Under the pieces are notes generated by a model. That model did not search any database and was not told the DNA's origin. It was given only the letters and a program-made list of their open reading frames with translations. This document shows positions 37,344-46,321 of a DNA stretch of 64,000 nucleotides, one piece after another (positions within the stretch are counted from its first letter, which is position 1; the number at the start of each line of letters is the position of its first letter). The DNA is from Prescottella defluvii (GTDB lineage: Bacteria; Actinomycetota; Actinomycetes; Mycobacteriales; Mycobacteriaceae). The position numbers and the translations under genes are program-made. The stretch lies in contig NZ_JPOC01000066.1 of assembly GCF_000738775.1 (NCBI RefSeq), positions 1-64,000 of the forward strand, given 5' to 3'.

Positions 37344-38033
37344 TCACGGGGTCACAGGAGCCCCGTGCACGTCCCGCCACGCCCGGTCGCTGAGGACCGT
37401 GGCGGCGACGAGGACCAGCCACCCGCTCATCGAGAGCAGTTCGACGCGCTGCGCGAAGCCGAGCCAGCTGTGGCTGCCGGACGGGTCGTCGACGCCGACC
37501 AGCATCCACAGCGTGCCGACGAGGAACAGCACCACGACGGTGAGTCCGGCCCACCACATCGTCCGTGGCGCGCGGTAGACGAAGATCGCGATGATGAACG
37601 CGACCGCCGAGACGACCGCGGCCGTCACCGACACCGTGCTGGTCAGGGCGTGCCACTGATGGGTCAGCGGCACCTGCGTCGCCTCGCAGGCCGGCGTCGA
37701 ACATCGCAGGGGGAGTCGGGAATCGGCGATGGTGCCGACCGCGAAGACGCCCAGCGCCGCCCAGCCGACGGTGGTGAGGAAGCGGCGCGGGGTGAGGGTC
37801 AGTCCCAGCAGTGCGGCGCCGGTGAGCACGATCCCGGTCAGCAGATCGCCACTGCGGTAGAGGATTCCGTACTTCTGGTCGGTCGCCGCGAGTTGGCTCG
37901 CGAACCCTTCGAACGGGCCCTCGCCCGAGTTGAGGAAGAACGCGAGCACCCACGACGAGTACAGGATTGCGCCCGCGATCAGCAGGCCGGCGATCGTGTA
38001 TCGGCGCACTGTCAGTGGTCCGGGTACCGACAT
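37344..38033 (-). CDS. DUF998-type integral membrane protein
   Basis: Seen: 229 aa with about six hydrophobic helices (for example IAGLLIAGAILYSSWVLAF, LLTGIVLTGAALLGLTL, VSAVAFIIAIFV, GLTVVVLFLVGTLWMLVG, LSMSGWLVLVAATVL). A loop between helices 3 and 4 has a Cys pair (RCSTPACEA) likely forming a disulfide outside the membrane, followed by a conserved-looking H-Q-W-H. DUF998 proteins have no agreed function. It starts 7 bases after the lysX stop on the same strand, so it is probably in the lysX transcript, which hints at an envelope role (inference). Confidence 0.8.
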   Translation of the reverse strand: MSVPGPLTVRRYTIAGLLIAGAILYSSWVLAFFLNSGEGPFEGFASQLAATDQKYGILYRSGDLLTGIVLTGAALLGLTLTPRRFLTTVGWAALGVFAVGTIADSRLPLRCSTPACEATQVPLTHQWHALTSTVSVTAAVVSAVAFIIAIFVYRAPRTMWWAGLTVVVLFLVGTLWMLVGVDDPSGSHSWLGFAQRVELLSMSGWLVLVAATVLSDRAWRDVHGAPVTP

Positions 38034-38040
38034 GACGACG

Positions 38041-41000
38041 TCAGTTGCGCGGCTTGGCGAACGGGAAGGCGAGGGACTCCCGGATGCTGCCGCCGGTGAT
38101 GAGCATGACGACGCGGTCGACGCCCATGCCGAGGCCGCCGGTGGGCGGCATGGCGTGCTCGAGGGCCTGCAGGAAGTCCTCGTCGAGTTCCATCGCCTCG
38201 GCGTCGCCGCCTGCCGCGAGCAGTGACTGTTCGGTGAGTCGTCGGCGCTGGTCCACGGGATCGGTGAGTTCGCTGTAGGCGGTGCCCAGTTCCATGCCCC
38301 ACGCCACCAGGTCCCACTTCGCGGCGACGCCCGGGATGGTGGGGTGCGGCCGGGTCAGCGGCGACATCGACGTCGGGAAGTTGGTGTAGAAGGTGGGAAA
38401 CTCGGTCTGCCCCTCGACCAGGTGTTCGTACATCTCCTGCGCGACGGCGCCGGCGTCCCAGTTCTTGTGGTACTCGATGTCGTTGGCGTCGCACAGTTTC
38501 CGTAGGTCGTCGAGCGGTGTCTCCGGGGTGACGTCGACGCCCAGTTTCTCGGCGATCGCGCCGTGCATCGTCTTCACCGGCCACTCGCCGGAGATGTCGA
38601 CGGACACGAGTTCGCCGTCGGCCCCGGGCCGCATCACGGTCTGGCTGCCGTGCGCGGCGACGGCCGCGGCCTGGATCAGTTCGCGGCACAGCACCATCAT
38701 GTGTTCGTAGTCGCTGTGCGCCTCGTACGCCTCGAGGATGGTGAACTCGGGGTTGTGTTTGAAGTCGACGCCCTCGTTGCGGAACACCCGCCCGATCTCG
38801 AACACCTTCTCCATGCCGGCCACGCACAGTCGCTTGAGGAACAACTCCGGCGCGATCCGCAGGTACAGGTCCAGGTCGTAGGCGTTGATGTGGGTGACGA
38901 ACGGCGCCGCGTTGGCGCCGCCGTGGATGCGCTGCAGGATCGGTGTCTCCACCTCGAGGTAGTCGCGGCCGGACAGGGTGTCGCGCAACGACTTCACGAT
39001 CGCGGTCCGGGCGGCCAGCAGGCGCCGCGACTCGGGGTTGATCGCGAGGTCGACGTAGCGCTGCCGCACGCGGGTCTCGGCGTCGGTGAGTCCCTTCCAC
39101 TTGTCGGGCAGCGGGTGCAGGCACTTGCCGTTCATCCGCCACGCAGTCGCCAGCAGCGACAGTTCGCCCTTGCGGCTGCGGCCGATGGTGCCGCTCACCT
39201 CCATGAGGTCGCCGAGGTCGAAGTCGGTGGCGAACTCGTCGAGCCGGTCGCCGACGGTGGTGCGTTCGATGAGCACCTGGATGTCGCCGGACCAGTCCCG
39301 CAGCACCGCGAATGCGACACCGCCGTACGTGCGGATCCGCAACAGCCGTCCCGCGATTCGCACCCGCGTGCCTTCCGCCGACGCCGCAGCCGCGGCGACG
39401 GTGTGTGTCGGGGGATCCGCGACGGGGTAGGGGTCGATGCCGGCGTCGGCCAGGCGGGCGAGCTTGTCCATCCGCACCCGTACCTGTTCGGGACGGCGCG
39501 GTCCCACCATCTCCGGGGCGGTCTCGCTCGGCGCAGCATCGGTCCGGCGGGCAGCATCAGGCGCGCTGCCGTCGGCGTGCAGGACGCCGGTGACCGCCAG
39601 GGCCGCCGGCACCGCGGTGCGTCGTCCGGTGTGCGTGATCGCGTGCGCGCGATGCCCGAACGTGGGAAGCGTTAGGAACCCCTCGGCGACGGCAGATGCG
39701 ATGCCCACGCGCGGCAGGTGCCGGTTGTCGTCGAAGCACAGGTACCGCGGCGCCCACTCGGGCTGGTACTTCACGTTGGAGCGGTACAGCGCCTCGAGCT
39801 GCCACCAGCGGGAGAAGAACAGCAGCAGGGAACGCCACACCCGCAGGATCGGGCCGGCGCCGATGCGGGCGCCCTCCTCGAACGTGGAGCGGAACACCGC
39901 GAAGTTCAGCGACACCCGGACGATCCCGAACTCGTCGGATCGGGTCGCGAGGTCGGCGACCATCAGCTCGACGACACCGTTGGGGGCCTCGGGGTTTCGG
40001 CGCATCAGGTCCAGTGACACCCCGTTGGTGCCCCACGGCACCAGCGACAGCATCCCGAGGACGCCGCCGTCGGGTCCGATCGCCTCGACCAGCAGACAGT
40101 CGCCGTCGAGCGGGTCGCCGAGCCGTCCGAGCGCCATCGAGAAGCCGCGTTCGGTCTCGGTGTCACGCCAGTTGTCGGCGCGGGCGATCACGTCGGCCAT
40201 CTCCGCGGCGGGGATGTCGCGGTGGCGTCGGATCCGGACGGTGACGTCCTGCTTGCGGACGCGGTGCACGGCCTGGCGCACCTGCCGCATCTCGCGGCCG
40301 TTCAGGTTGAAGTCGCGGGTCTCGAGGATCGCCTCGTCGCCCAGCTGCAGGACCGACAGCCCGGCCCGCTTGTAGGCGGTGGCCCCGGCCTCGCTCGCAC
40401 CCATCACGGCGGGTGCCCAGCCGTATTCGGAGCACAGGTCGAGCCACGCGTCGATCGCGTGCGGCCACGCCTCGGGATTGCCGATCGGGTCGCCACTGCC
40501 CAGGCACACCCCGATCTCGACGCGGTACGTCACCGCGGCCTTGCCGCTGGGGGCGAACACGACGGCCTTGTCGCGGCGGGTCGCGAAGTAGCCGAGGGAG
40601 TCTCCGGCGCCGAAGTCGTCGAGCAGGCCGCGCAGCGCGGACTCGTCGTCGCCGGTCAAGGCGTTCGACGCCCGCTGCGAACGGAACAGCGTGACCACCG
40701 CGGCGAGCAGGGCGAGGGCGCCGAACAGACCGAGCATCGTGTTGACGAAGACGTGCGGCCTGCCGTCGAACTGTTCGTTCTCGACGACGGCGAGGGCGGT
40801 GACCCGGTTGAGCGCCCACAGGAATCGTTGCCCCGACGGCAGCGTGCCGGGGAACAGTTCCACCAGACCCCAGCCCACCAGCGTGCCCACCGCGAGCCCG
40901 GTGACCAGCACCCCGAGTGCCTTCCACACGGCACCGCGCCGGACCCGCGTGTAGAACTCCCTGCGTGACGCGATCAGGACGGCGATCACCACGATGTGGA

Positions 41001-41394
41001 CGACGCACGCCACTGCGGCGCTGACATTCCGGTCGATCACGGCCTCGGCGGCGTTGAGGATCGCGAACAGTGCCAGGTAGACGGTCAGCAGCCACCAGGC
41101 GATGCGTTTGCGGCTCGCGAGGGCCGCGGCGACGAGACCGACCACCAGCGCCCACGACAGGCTCGTGTCGGGGGCGTCGAAGTAGTAGTTGTCGATGTAC
41201 ACGCGCGGGGTGTGGACGAGGTACCGCAGCGCCGGCGACAGGCTCCACAGGAACACCAGGACGGAGAACACGCCGAGTACCAGGCCCGCGATGTGCGGAA
41301 CCTCGCTGAGCCGTCCGCGTTTCGGAGCGAGAGCGGCACGGCGCCGCTCCTTGTGCTCGACAGGGTCGGCAGGGGTGCCTGTGCTCGTGGCCAT
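38041..41394 (-). CDS. lysX: Bifunctional lysylphosphatidylglycerol synthase / lysyl-tRNA synthetase
   Basis: Charges tRNA with lysine and moves the lysine to phosphatidylglycerol, reducing surface negative charge and giving resistance to cationic peptides (known for mycobacterial LysX). Seen: 1117 aa (M. tuberculosis LysX about 1172). An N-terminal membrane region of about six helices (40-250), the cytosolic DUF2156 transferase domain ([28 protein letters not shown]..., to about 580), then OB-fold and class II LysRS domains with motif 2 [15 protein letters not shown] and motif 3 [13 protein letters not shown] near the C terminus. The ATG at 41392-41394 is chosen for a GGAAGGAAC site, over an upstream in-frame ATG with no such site. 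A separate housekeeping LysRS is expected elsewhere. Confidence 0.95.
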   Translation of the reverse strand: MATSTGTPADPVEHKERRRAALAPKRGRLSEVPHIAGLVLGVFSVLVFLWSLSPALRYLVHTPRVYIDNYYFDAPDTSLSWALVVGLVAAALASRKRIAWWLLTVYLALFAILNAAEAVIDRNVSAAVACVVHIVVIAVLIASRREFYTRVRRGAVWKALGVLVTGLAVGTLVGWGLVELFPGTLPSGQRFLWALNRVTALAVVENEQFDGRPHVFVNTMLGLFGALALLAAVVTLFRSQRASNALTGDDESALRGLLDDFGAGDSLGYFATRRDKAVVFAPSGKAAVTYRVEIGVCLGSGDPIGNPEAWPHAIDAWLDLCSEYGWAPAVMGASEAGATAYKRAGLSVLQLGDEAILETRDFNLNGREMRQVRQAVHRVRKQDVTVRIRRHRDIPAAEMADVIARADNWRDTETERGFSMALGRLGDPLDGDCLLVEAIGPDGGVLGMLSLVPWGTNGVSLDLMRRNPEAPNGVVELMVADLATRSDEFGIVRVSLNFAVFRSTFEEGARIGAGPILRVWRSLLLFFSRWWQLEALYRSNVKYQPEWAPRYLCFDDNRHLPRVGIASAVAEGFLTLPTFGHRAHAITHTGRRTAVPAALAVTGVLHADGSAPDAARRTDAAPSETAPEMVGPRRPEQVRVRMDKLARLADAGIDPYPVADPPTHTVAAAAASAEGTRVRIAGRLLRIRTYGGVAFAVLRDWSGDIQVLIERTTVGDRLDEFATDFDLGDLMEVSGTIGRSRKGELSLLATAWRMNGKCLHPLPDKWKGLTDAETRVRQRYVDLAINPESRRLLAARTAIVKSLRDTLSGRDYLEVETPILQRIHGGANAAPFVTHINAYDLDLYLRIAPELFLKRLCVAGMEKVFEIGRVFRNEGVDFKHNPEFTILEAYEAHSDYEHMMVLCRELIQAAAVAAHGSQTVMRPGADGELVSVDISGEWPVKTMHGAIAEKLGVDVTPETPLDDLRKLCDANDIEYHKNWDAGAVAQEMYEHLVEGQTEFPTFYTNFPTSMSPLTRPHPTIPGVAAKWDLVAWGMELGTAYSELTDPVDQRRRLTEQSLLAAGGDAEAMELDEDFLQALEHAMPPTGGLGMGVDRVVMLITGGSIRESLAFPFAKPRN

Positions 41395-41479
41395 CGAGTT
41401 CCTTCCCGTCCGGGTGTGGTGTCCGTCTCCAGTGTGAGCCGTCGAAGGCCCGTTCGGGGGTAGGGAGGATGATGGAGTC

Positions 41480-41713
41480 ATGTCTGATGCTGTGGACGCT
41501 GTGCCGATCCGTGACGAGTCGATCCGACTGGGTCAGTTTCTCAAGCTCGCCAACCTCATCGATTCGGGCGCCGAGGCGAAGGGCGTCATCGCTGACGGAC
41601 TCGTGAGCGTCAACGGCGAGGTCGAGGTCCGTCGAGGTCGGCAGTTGCGCGACGGCGACGTCGTGGAGATCGGTGGGATGTCGGCGCGGGTGAGCGTCCC
41701 AGAGGCGCTGTGA
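41480..41713 (+). CDS. Small S4 RNA-binding-domain protein
   Basis: Seen: 77 aa made of one S4 domain ([52 protein letters not shown]), matching the YbcJ/YaaA-like stand-alone S4 proteins thought to bind structured RNA or ribosomes. GGGAGGATG precedes the ATG. It is divergent from lysX with an 85-base gap and convergent with the cyclase gene. No partner function is apparent. Confidence 0.87.
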   Translation: MSDAVDAVPIRDESIRLGQFLKLANLIDSGAEAKGVIADGLVSVNGEVEVRRGRQLRDGDVVEIGGMSARVSVPEAL

Positions 41714-41728
41714 CGGTGCAGTGACGCG

Positions 41729-43243
41729 CTAGCGGGCCCGCCGGTGCTGGTGTGAGACGGCGATCCGCCCGGCCGCGCGAAGGATGTTCGGTGCCCGGCG
41801 TGCGGCACCCAGTATCAGACGGTCGGCCAGGTTCAGGTTCAACGGGTTTCGGCTCATCTCCCGGGAGTCGTCGCGGGTTTCGGTGAGTGCGTACAACCGC
41901 CAGTGTCCGGGCACGCCTTTGAGGTCGTGGGTTCCGCGGTCGGTGAAGGCGAGGCCGGAACCGACGACGAGGTCACGCACCGTCCGGGAGACCAGTACCT
42001 CGCCCGGGCCGGCGGTCGCCCCGATGCGCGCGCCGACGTGCACCGTCATCCCCGTCATCTCGATGCCGACGCCCTCGATCTCGCCGGTGTGCACCCCGGC
42101 GCGCACGCCCAGTCCCATGTCCGAGGCCTGGCGGCACACGGTGCGCCCGCACCGGACCGCGGCGGCGGGGCCGTCGAACACGCTCAGTGTGCCGTCGCCG
42201 GCGACGTTCACCAGGCGCCCGCCCGACTCCTCGACCTCGTTGCGCACCTGTCGTTCGTGCGTGCCGCGCAGGTCGTGGTACCGGCCGTCGCCGATCCGGG
42301 CGAGTGTCTCGGTGGATCCGGCGACGTCGGTGAACAGCACCGTCGCCAGGTAGCGATCGGCGTCCACGGGCCGGCGGATCCCGGTCGCCACCTCCCGGAT
42401 GTGTTCGAGGACCGGGATCCAGGCCTCGCCCATGGAGGTGCCGGGCGGCAGTGGCGGCAGCACGTGCAGTGCGCCGTGCTCGATCGCGTTCGCGATCTGC
42501 TTCGACGCCTCGAGGGGGACCGCGCTGCGCGCGGAATGCAGTACGCGGGTGGGGCACTGGATGGACGCGAGTGCGTCGAAGTAGTCGATCCGGAACAACC
42601 ATTCGAGGTGGGCGCGGGCGGTGACGGGCGTGGCCGAGCAGCGCTCGAGCAGCGCCATGAGCCTCCTGTTGAACGACGAGTCCTGGGTCGGGTCCCACAT
42701 CGCGATGACCTGGCCGGACCCCCAGTTGTCGTAGACGGACCGCCAGCCGTCGACGAAGTGATCCCGCGCGCCCGCGGTCCACCCCCGCGGCAGGTCCACG
42801 CCCTCACGGAGGGCGCCCTCGACGAACGGTTGCTGGAACACCAGTCCGGAGACCCGGTCCGGTTCGCGGGCCGCGATCAGCGCGAGGGCCCCGCAGGTGC
42901 TGCCGATGCCGACCAGCGTGGCGCGGCGCATCCCGGCCGCGTCCATGATCGCGAGCACGTCGTCGGCCTGCTGTTCCAGGGTGGGGACGTGAACGACCGG
43001 GTCGGACAGGCCGAAGCCGCGGCGCTGGAAGTACACCATCCGACAGAACGTCGCGGCGCGTTCGAAGACGCAGTGGATGTGAGGGTCGGTCCACATGAGG
43101 TCGGGATGGAGGCCGATCTCGAGGAACAGGACCACGTCCGTGTTGTCGGCCTTGTCCCTGCCGTCGGTGTCGTCCTCGCCCAAGACCTGATATGCCAGCG
43201 CGTGCCCGTCACGCTCGACGTACCTCGTTTCCGGCGGGTACAT
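41729..43243 (-). CDS. Alpha/beta-hydrolase fused to class III adenylate/guanylate cyclase (Rv1900c-like)
   Basis: Seen: 504 aa. An N-terminal alpha/beta-hydrolase fold (about 1-285) is followed by a class III cyclase homology domain (about 298-450) with metal Asp305 (LFTDVAGST) and Asp349 (VAGDGTL). The domain order is that of mycobacterial Rv1900c (LipJ). Odd points: the nucleophile elbow reads G-S-T-C-G with Thr116 where Ser is normal. The cyclase has Asn345 where the substrate-choosing Lys usually is, and His401 where the usual transition-state Asn sits before Arg405. The hydrolase part may be a sensor rather than an enzyme, and nucleotide specificity cannot be assumed. ATG at 43241-43243 gives the natural N terminus YPPETRYVERDG. 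Confidence 0.9.
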   Translation of the reverse strand: MYPPETRYVERDGHALAYQVLGEDDTDGRDKADNTDVVLFLEIGLHPDLMWTDPHIHCVFERAATFCRMVYFQRRGFGLSDPVVHVPTLEQQADDVLAIMDAAGMRRATLVGIGSTCGALALIAAREPDRVSGLVFQQPFVEGALREGVDLPRGWTAGARDHFVDGWRSVYDNWGSGQVIAMWDPTQDSSFNRRLMALLERCSATPVTARAHLEWLFRIDYFDALASIQCPTRVLHSARSAVPLEASKQIANAIEHGALHVLPPLPPGTSMGEAWIPVLEHIREVATGIRRPVDADRYLATVLFTDVAGSTETLARIGDGRYHDLRGTHERQVRNEVEESGGRLVNVAGDGTLSVFDGPAAAVRCGRTVCRQASDMGLGVRAGVHTGEIEGVGIEMTGMTVHVGARIGATAGPGEVLVSRTVRDLVVGSGLAFTDRGTHDLKGVPGHWRLYALTETRDDSREMSRNPLNLNLADRLILGAARRAPNILRAAGRIAVSHQHRRAR

Positions 43244-43277
43244 ATTCCCAGCGTAAGCCGCGGACCCCCGATCCGTA

Positions 43278-43961
43278 CTACCCGGATTCGGACAATCCGG
43301 CATCGGGCACGGACGTCCCGTCCAGCACCGCGGCGAGGCGTTCGCGGGCGCGGCCCAGATGTGCGGTCAGCGTCGCGACCGCGCGATCGGCGTCCCCGGA
43401 GCCGATCGCGTCGAGGATCTGCCCGTGCTCGGTCGCGATGCCCGACGTGGTGAGCAGGTGCTTGCCCTGCACTTGGACCATGCACAACCGCACCTCGGCG
43501 ACCAGGGTCCGGAAGATCCGGCTGGTGCGGGGGCTGCCGATCGCGTCGACGAGCGCGGTGTGGAAGCGCATGTCGGGGTCCACCACCGACAGCGGGGCAC
43601 CGTCGGTGAGGGAGGCGATCTCGGCGTTCGCGGCCACCGCCGATTCGGGCACGGTGCGGGTGGCCGCGAGTTCGCGCAGCACCTGGGACTCGAGTCGGGC
43701 CCGGGTGCGGTAGATGTCGCGCACGTCGTCCGGGCCCAGGTGCAGCACCCGCGCGGTCTTGTGCGCGCCCCGCTGCAGCAGGCCCTCACCGACCAGTTTC
43801 TCGATCGCGGCCTTCGCGGTGGGACGAGCGACCTCGTAGGTGCGGGCGATCTCGGCCTCGGTGAGGGCGTCCGCGTGCGTCAGGTCGCCCGCGAAGACGC
43901 GCTGCCGGAGCTCCGCTGCCAGCGCGTCGACGATCGACAACGCCGAGACTCTGCCGGCCAA
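43278..43961 (-). CDS. GntR-family regulator (FadR/FCD type)
   Basis: Seen: 227 aa. N-terminal winged helix (LTHADALTEAEIARTYEVARPTAKAAIEKLVGEGLLQR, about 27-65) and a C-terminal FCD all-helical domain with metal-ligand-like residues (FHTALVDAIGS...). TTG start at 43959-43961, supported by a GGAGGA site six bases upstream. Divergent from the FAD-linked oxidase with a FadR-consensus operator in between. FCD regulators commonly bind hydroxy- or keto-acids, which fits control of a 2-hydroxyacid oxidase (inference). Confidence 0.9.
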   Translation of the reverse strand: MAGRVSALSIVDALAAELRQRVFAGDLTHADALTEAEIARTYEVARPTAKAAIEKLVGEGLLQRGAHKTARVLHLGPDDVRDIYRTRARLESQVLRELAATRTVPESAVAANAEIASLTDGAPLSVVDPDMRFHTALVDAIGSPRTSRIFRTLVAEVRLCMVQVQGKHLLTTSGIATEHGQILDAIGSGDADRAVATLTAHLGRARERLAAVLDGTSVPDAGLSESG

Positions 43962-44055
43962 TCGGGATCCTCCAGTCGCTCGTGTGCGGTCGATCCTCCC
44001 ACGGGTCGTCGGTCGGGAGCCCGTCCCGGCCCGATTCCTTGACTCTCATGTGTGC

Positions 44056-44066
44056 TTGTCTGACAA
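44056..44066. promoter_or_regulatory. Candidate GntR/FadR-type operator
   Basis: Perfect palindrome TTGTC-T-GACAA, which fits the FadR-subfamily half-site consensus TNGTNNNACNA. It lies 37 bases before the oxidase start and about 95 before the GntR start. Confidence 0.75.
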
Positions 44067-44103
44067 TCGAGTGGTTCTCGTGTTCTCGGATGGACGGTTT
44101 CCC

Positions 44104-45474
44104 ATGACCCTCGATGTCGCCTCACCTGCCGCGGAGTTGACCGCTCTGCTCGGAAACGCGGTCGTCACCGACCCGGACGCGATGCTCGCGTACCGCCGCG
44201 ATCAGTCCCTGCTCACACCGGACGGGCAACCACTGGCGGTGGTGCGGGCCCGCGGCGTCGACGACGTCGTCGCCACCCTCGAGACCGCCCACCGGCACGG
44301 CATCCCGGTCGTCACCCGCGGCGCCGGCACCGGTCTGGCGGGCGGCGCGAACGCGATCGACGGCTGCATCGTGCTGAGCCTGGACCGGATGGACACGATC
44401 ATCGAGATCGACGCCGAAGCACGCACCGCCACAGTCGAACCCGGGGTCATCAACGGTGACCTCGCGGCGGCGGCCGCGCAGCGGGGCCTGTGGTACGTGC
44501 CCGATCCCGGCAGTCGGGCCATCTCGTCGATCGGCGGCAACCTCGCCACGAACGCCGGCGGGACGTGTTGCGCCAAGTACGGCGTCACCGCCGACCACGT
44601 CGCCCGGATCAAGGCCGTGCTGCCCGACGGCCGGGTGATCCACACCGGCGCCAACACCCGCAAGAACGTCGCCGGGCTGAACCTCACGCAGTTGCTGGTC
44701 GGATCCGAGGGCACCCTCGCGGTGATCGTCGAGGCCACGATGCGGTTGCGGACCCAGCCGTCGGCGGCGTCCACCGTTGTCGCCAGCTTCCCCGAGACCG
44801 CGCAGGCGATCGACGCCGTCCTCGCGATCCGGCAGGTCGCGGACCCGTGCCTCCTCGAACTGATGGACCGCACCACCATCGCCGCCGTCAACGACATGAC
44901 GCGGATGGGCCTCGACGAGACGGCGGGCGCGCTGCTGCTGATCCAGTGCGACGGCGGCGACTCGGCCGCCGAGGCGGCCCGCTGCGCCGCCGCCTGCACC
45001 GCCGCCGGCGCCACCGAGGTCTACGACACCGCCGACCCCGCCGAGGGTGAGGAGTTCATGCAGGCTCGACGCGTCGCGCTCACCGCGCTCGAACGCCGCG
45101 GCAGCACACTGCTCGACGACCTAGCCGTTCCCGTCCCGCAGCTGCCGGCGATGCTCGCCGCGATCGAGGCGACCGCCGCCCGTCACGACGTGCTCATCGG
45201 CACCTTCGGGCACGCCGCCGACGGAAACCTGCACCCCACCATCGTGTTCGACGCCGCGGACACCGCCGCGACCACCCGGGCCCGGGCAGCCTTCGACGAC
45301 CTCGTCGCCGCCTGCCTGGACCTCGGCGGCTCCATCACCGGCGAGCACGGCGTCGGCATCCTCAAGGAGCCGTACATGGAGTCCATGGTCGGTGCCACCG
45401 AACGTGAACTGATGGCGGGCATCAAGTCCGTCTTCGACCCCACCGGCATCCTCAACCCCGGTCGCGGCTTCTGA
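44104..45474 (+). CDS. FAD-linked 2-hydroxyacid oxidase/dehydrogenase (GlcD/DLD family)
   Basis: Oxidises a 2-hydroxyacid such as glycolate or D-lactate to the 2-oxoacid. Seen: 456 aa. FAD-binding PCMH domain (about 40-215: VTRGAGTGLAGGANAIDG, PDPGSRAISSIGGNLATNAGG, GLNLTQLLVGSEGTLAVI) and a C-terminal FAD-oxidase domain ending in GEHGVGILK and the conserved FDPTGILNPGRGF. The sequence HAADGNLHP carries the expected metal/substrate His pair. ATG at 44104 is used; a GTG 33 bases upstream is possible. No GlcE/GlcF partners are adjacent, so a single-subunit enzyme is likely. It is probably controlled by the divergent GntR. Confidence 0.9.
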   Translation: MTLDVASPAAELTALLGNAVVTDPDAMLAYRRDQSLLTPDGQPLAVVRARGVDDVVATLETAHRHGIPVVTRGAGTGLAGGANAIDGCIVLSLDRMDTIIEIDAEARTATVEPGVINGDLAAAAAQRGLWYVPDPGSRAISSIGGNLATNAGGTCCAKYGVTADHVARIKAVLPDGRVIHTGANTRKNVAGLNLTQLLVGSEGTLAVIVEATMRLRTQPSAASTVVASFPETAQAIDAVLAIRQVADPCLLELMDRTTIAAVNDMTRMGLDETAGALLLIQCDGGDSAAEAARCAAACTAAGATEVYDTADPAEGEEFMQARRVALTALERRGSTLLDDLAVPVPQLPAMLAAIEATAARHDVLIGTFGHAADGNLHPTIVFDAADTAATTRARAAFDDLVAACLDLGGSITGEHGVGILKEPYMESMVGATERELMAGIKSVFDPTGILNPGRGF

Positions 45475-45538
45475 GGGAACAGAAACCGCGGCGCCCGCGA
45501 ACGCGACTCGGCGACGGAGTCTGTGCGATGCGCCCGGA

Positions 45539-46321
45539 TCAGTGCAGTCGACCGCTGAACTTCGGAACGGCGCCGGCGAGGAACGCGTCGAGTCCGATCT
45601 CCAGATCCGGATTGGGCGTACTGGCCCAGCTGTGCTCGAGTGCGTCGTCGATTCCCGCCCCGGCCGCAGCGTCGATCATCTGCTTGGCTGCCCGCTGGCT
45701 GATCGCGGACCTGGTGGCAATCGATTCGGTCAATGCCATTGCACGGGAGTGCAATCGGTTCTCGGCTACCACCTCGGCGACCAATCCGACTCGCATCGCC
45801 ACGTCGGCGTCGATTCGGTCCCCGGTGATCACCAGCTGTTTCGCGGTGGCCGGCCCCAATGTCCGCACCAGTCGGGTGATCGTCCGGGCCGGATAGATCA
45901 CGCCGAGCTTCGCGGGTGTCACCGCGAACTCGGCGTTCTCGGCGGCTACCCGGATGTCGCAGGCCAGCGCGAGTTGCGCGCCACCACCGATGCAGTATCC
46001 AGCGATCGCTGCGATCGTCGGCTTGGGGAAGGCCGCGAGTGCCTCCTCCGCGTCGGTCACCCGGTCCTCCATCCGAATGCCGGACGCCCTCGCCGACCGC
46101 AGTTCCCGGATGTCCATTCCGGCACAGAAGTGCGGCCCGGCGCCGGTCACCAGGACCACAGAGACGGCGGGATCGTCCGCCAGCCGGTCGAGCGTGGCCG
46201 TCAATTTGTCGAGCATCGCTCCGGTGAGCGCGTTGTAGCGGCGCAGATGGTCGATCGTGATGACCGCCACGTGTCGGTCGACCGCGGTCCGGATCCTGCC
46301 CGGACCGTCGGTCGTACTCAT
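45539..46321 (-). CDS. Crotonase-family protein, methylmalonyl-CoA decarboxylase-like
   Basis: Seen: 260 aa crotonase fold with the oxyanion-hole loops FCAGMDI (65-71) and GYCIGGGAQLALA (108-120). It is not a standard enoyl-CoA hydratase: the two catalytic Glu positions are not Glu (F-A-V-T-P-A-K-L-G-V-I-Y replaces the PE...G..P block). The T-P-x-x-L-G-V-x-Y pattern with Tyr143 matches what I recall of E. coli methylmalonyl-CoA decarboxylase (YgfG/ScpB), although its active-site His before Asp is Met here. Its ATG overlaps the stop of the upstream MatB-like synthetase (ATGA), so a malonyl- or methylmalonyl-CoA substrate is plausible. The hydratase name should be avoided without assay. Confidence 0.8.
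   Translation of the reverse strand: MSTTDGPGRIRTAVDRHVAVITIDHLRRYNALTGAMLDKLTATLDRLADDPAVSVVLVTGAGPHFCAGMDIRELRSARASGIRMEDRVTDAEEALAAFPKPTIAAIAGYCIGGGAQLALACDIRVAAENAEFAVTPAKLGVIYPARTITRLVRTLGPATAKQLVITGDRIDADVAMRVGLVAEVVAENRLHSRAMALTESIATRSAISQRAAKQMIDAAAGAGIDDALEHSWASTPNPDLEIGLDAFLAGAVPKFSGRLH

Noticed and set aside
45539-46321. Calling this gene a standard enoyl-CoA hydratase
   Set aside because: Both catalytic Glu positions are not Glu, and the T-P-x-x-L-G-V-x-Y pattern points to a decarboxylase-like crotonase.
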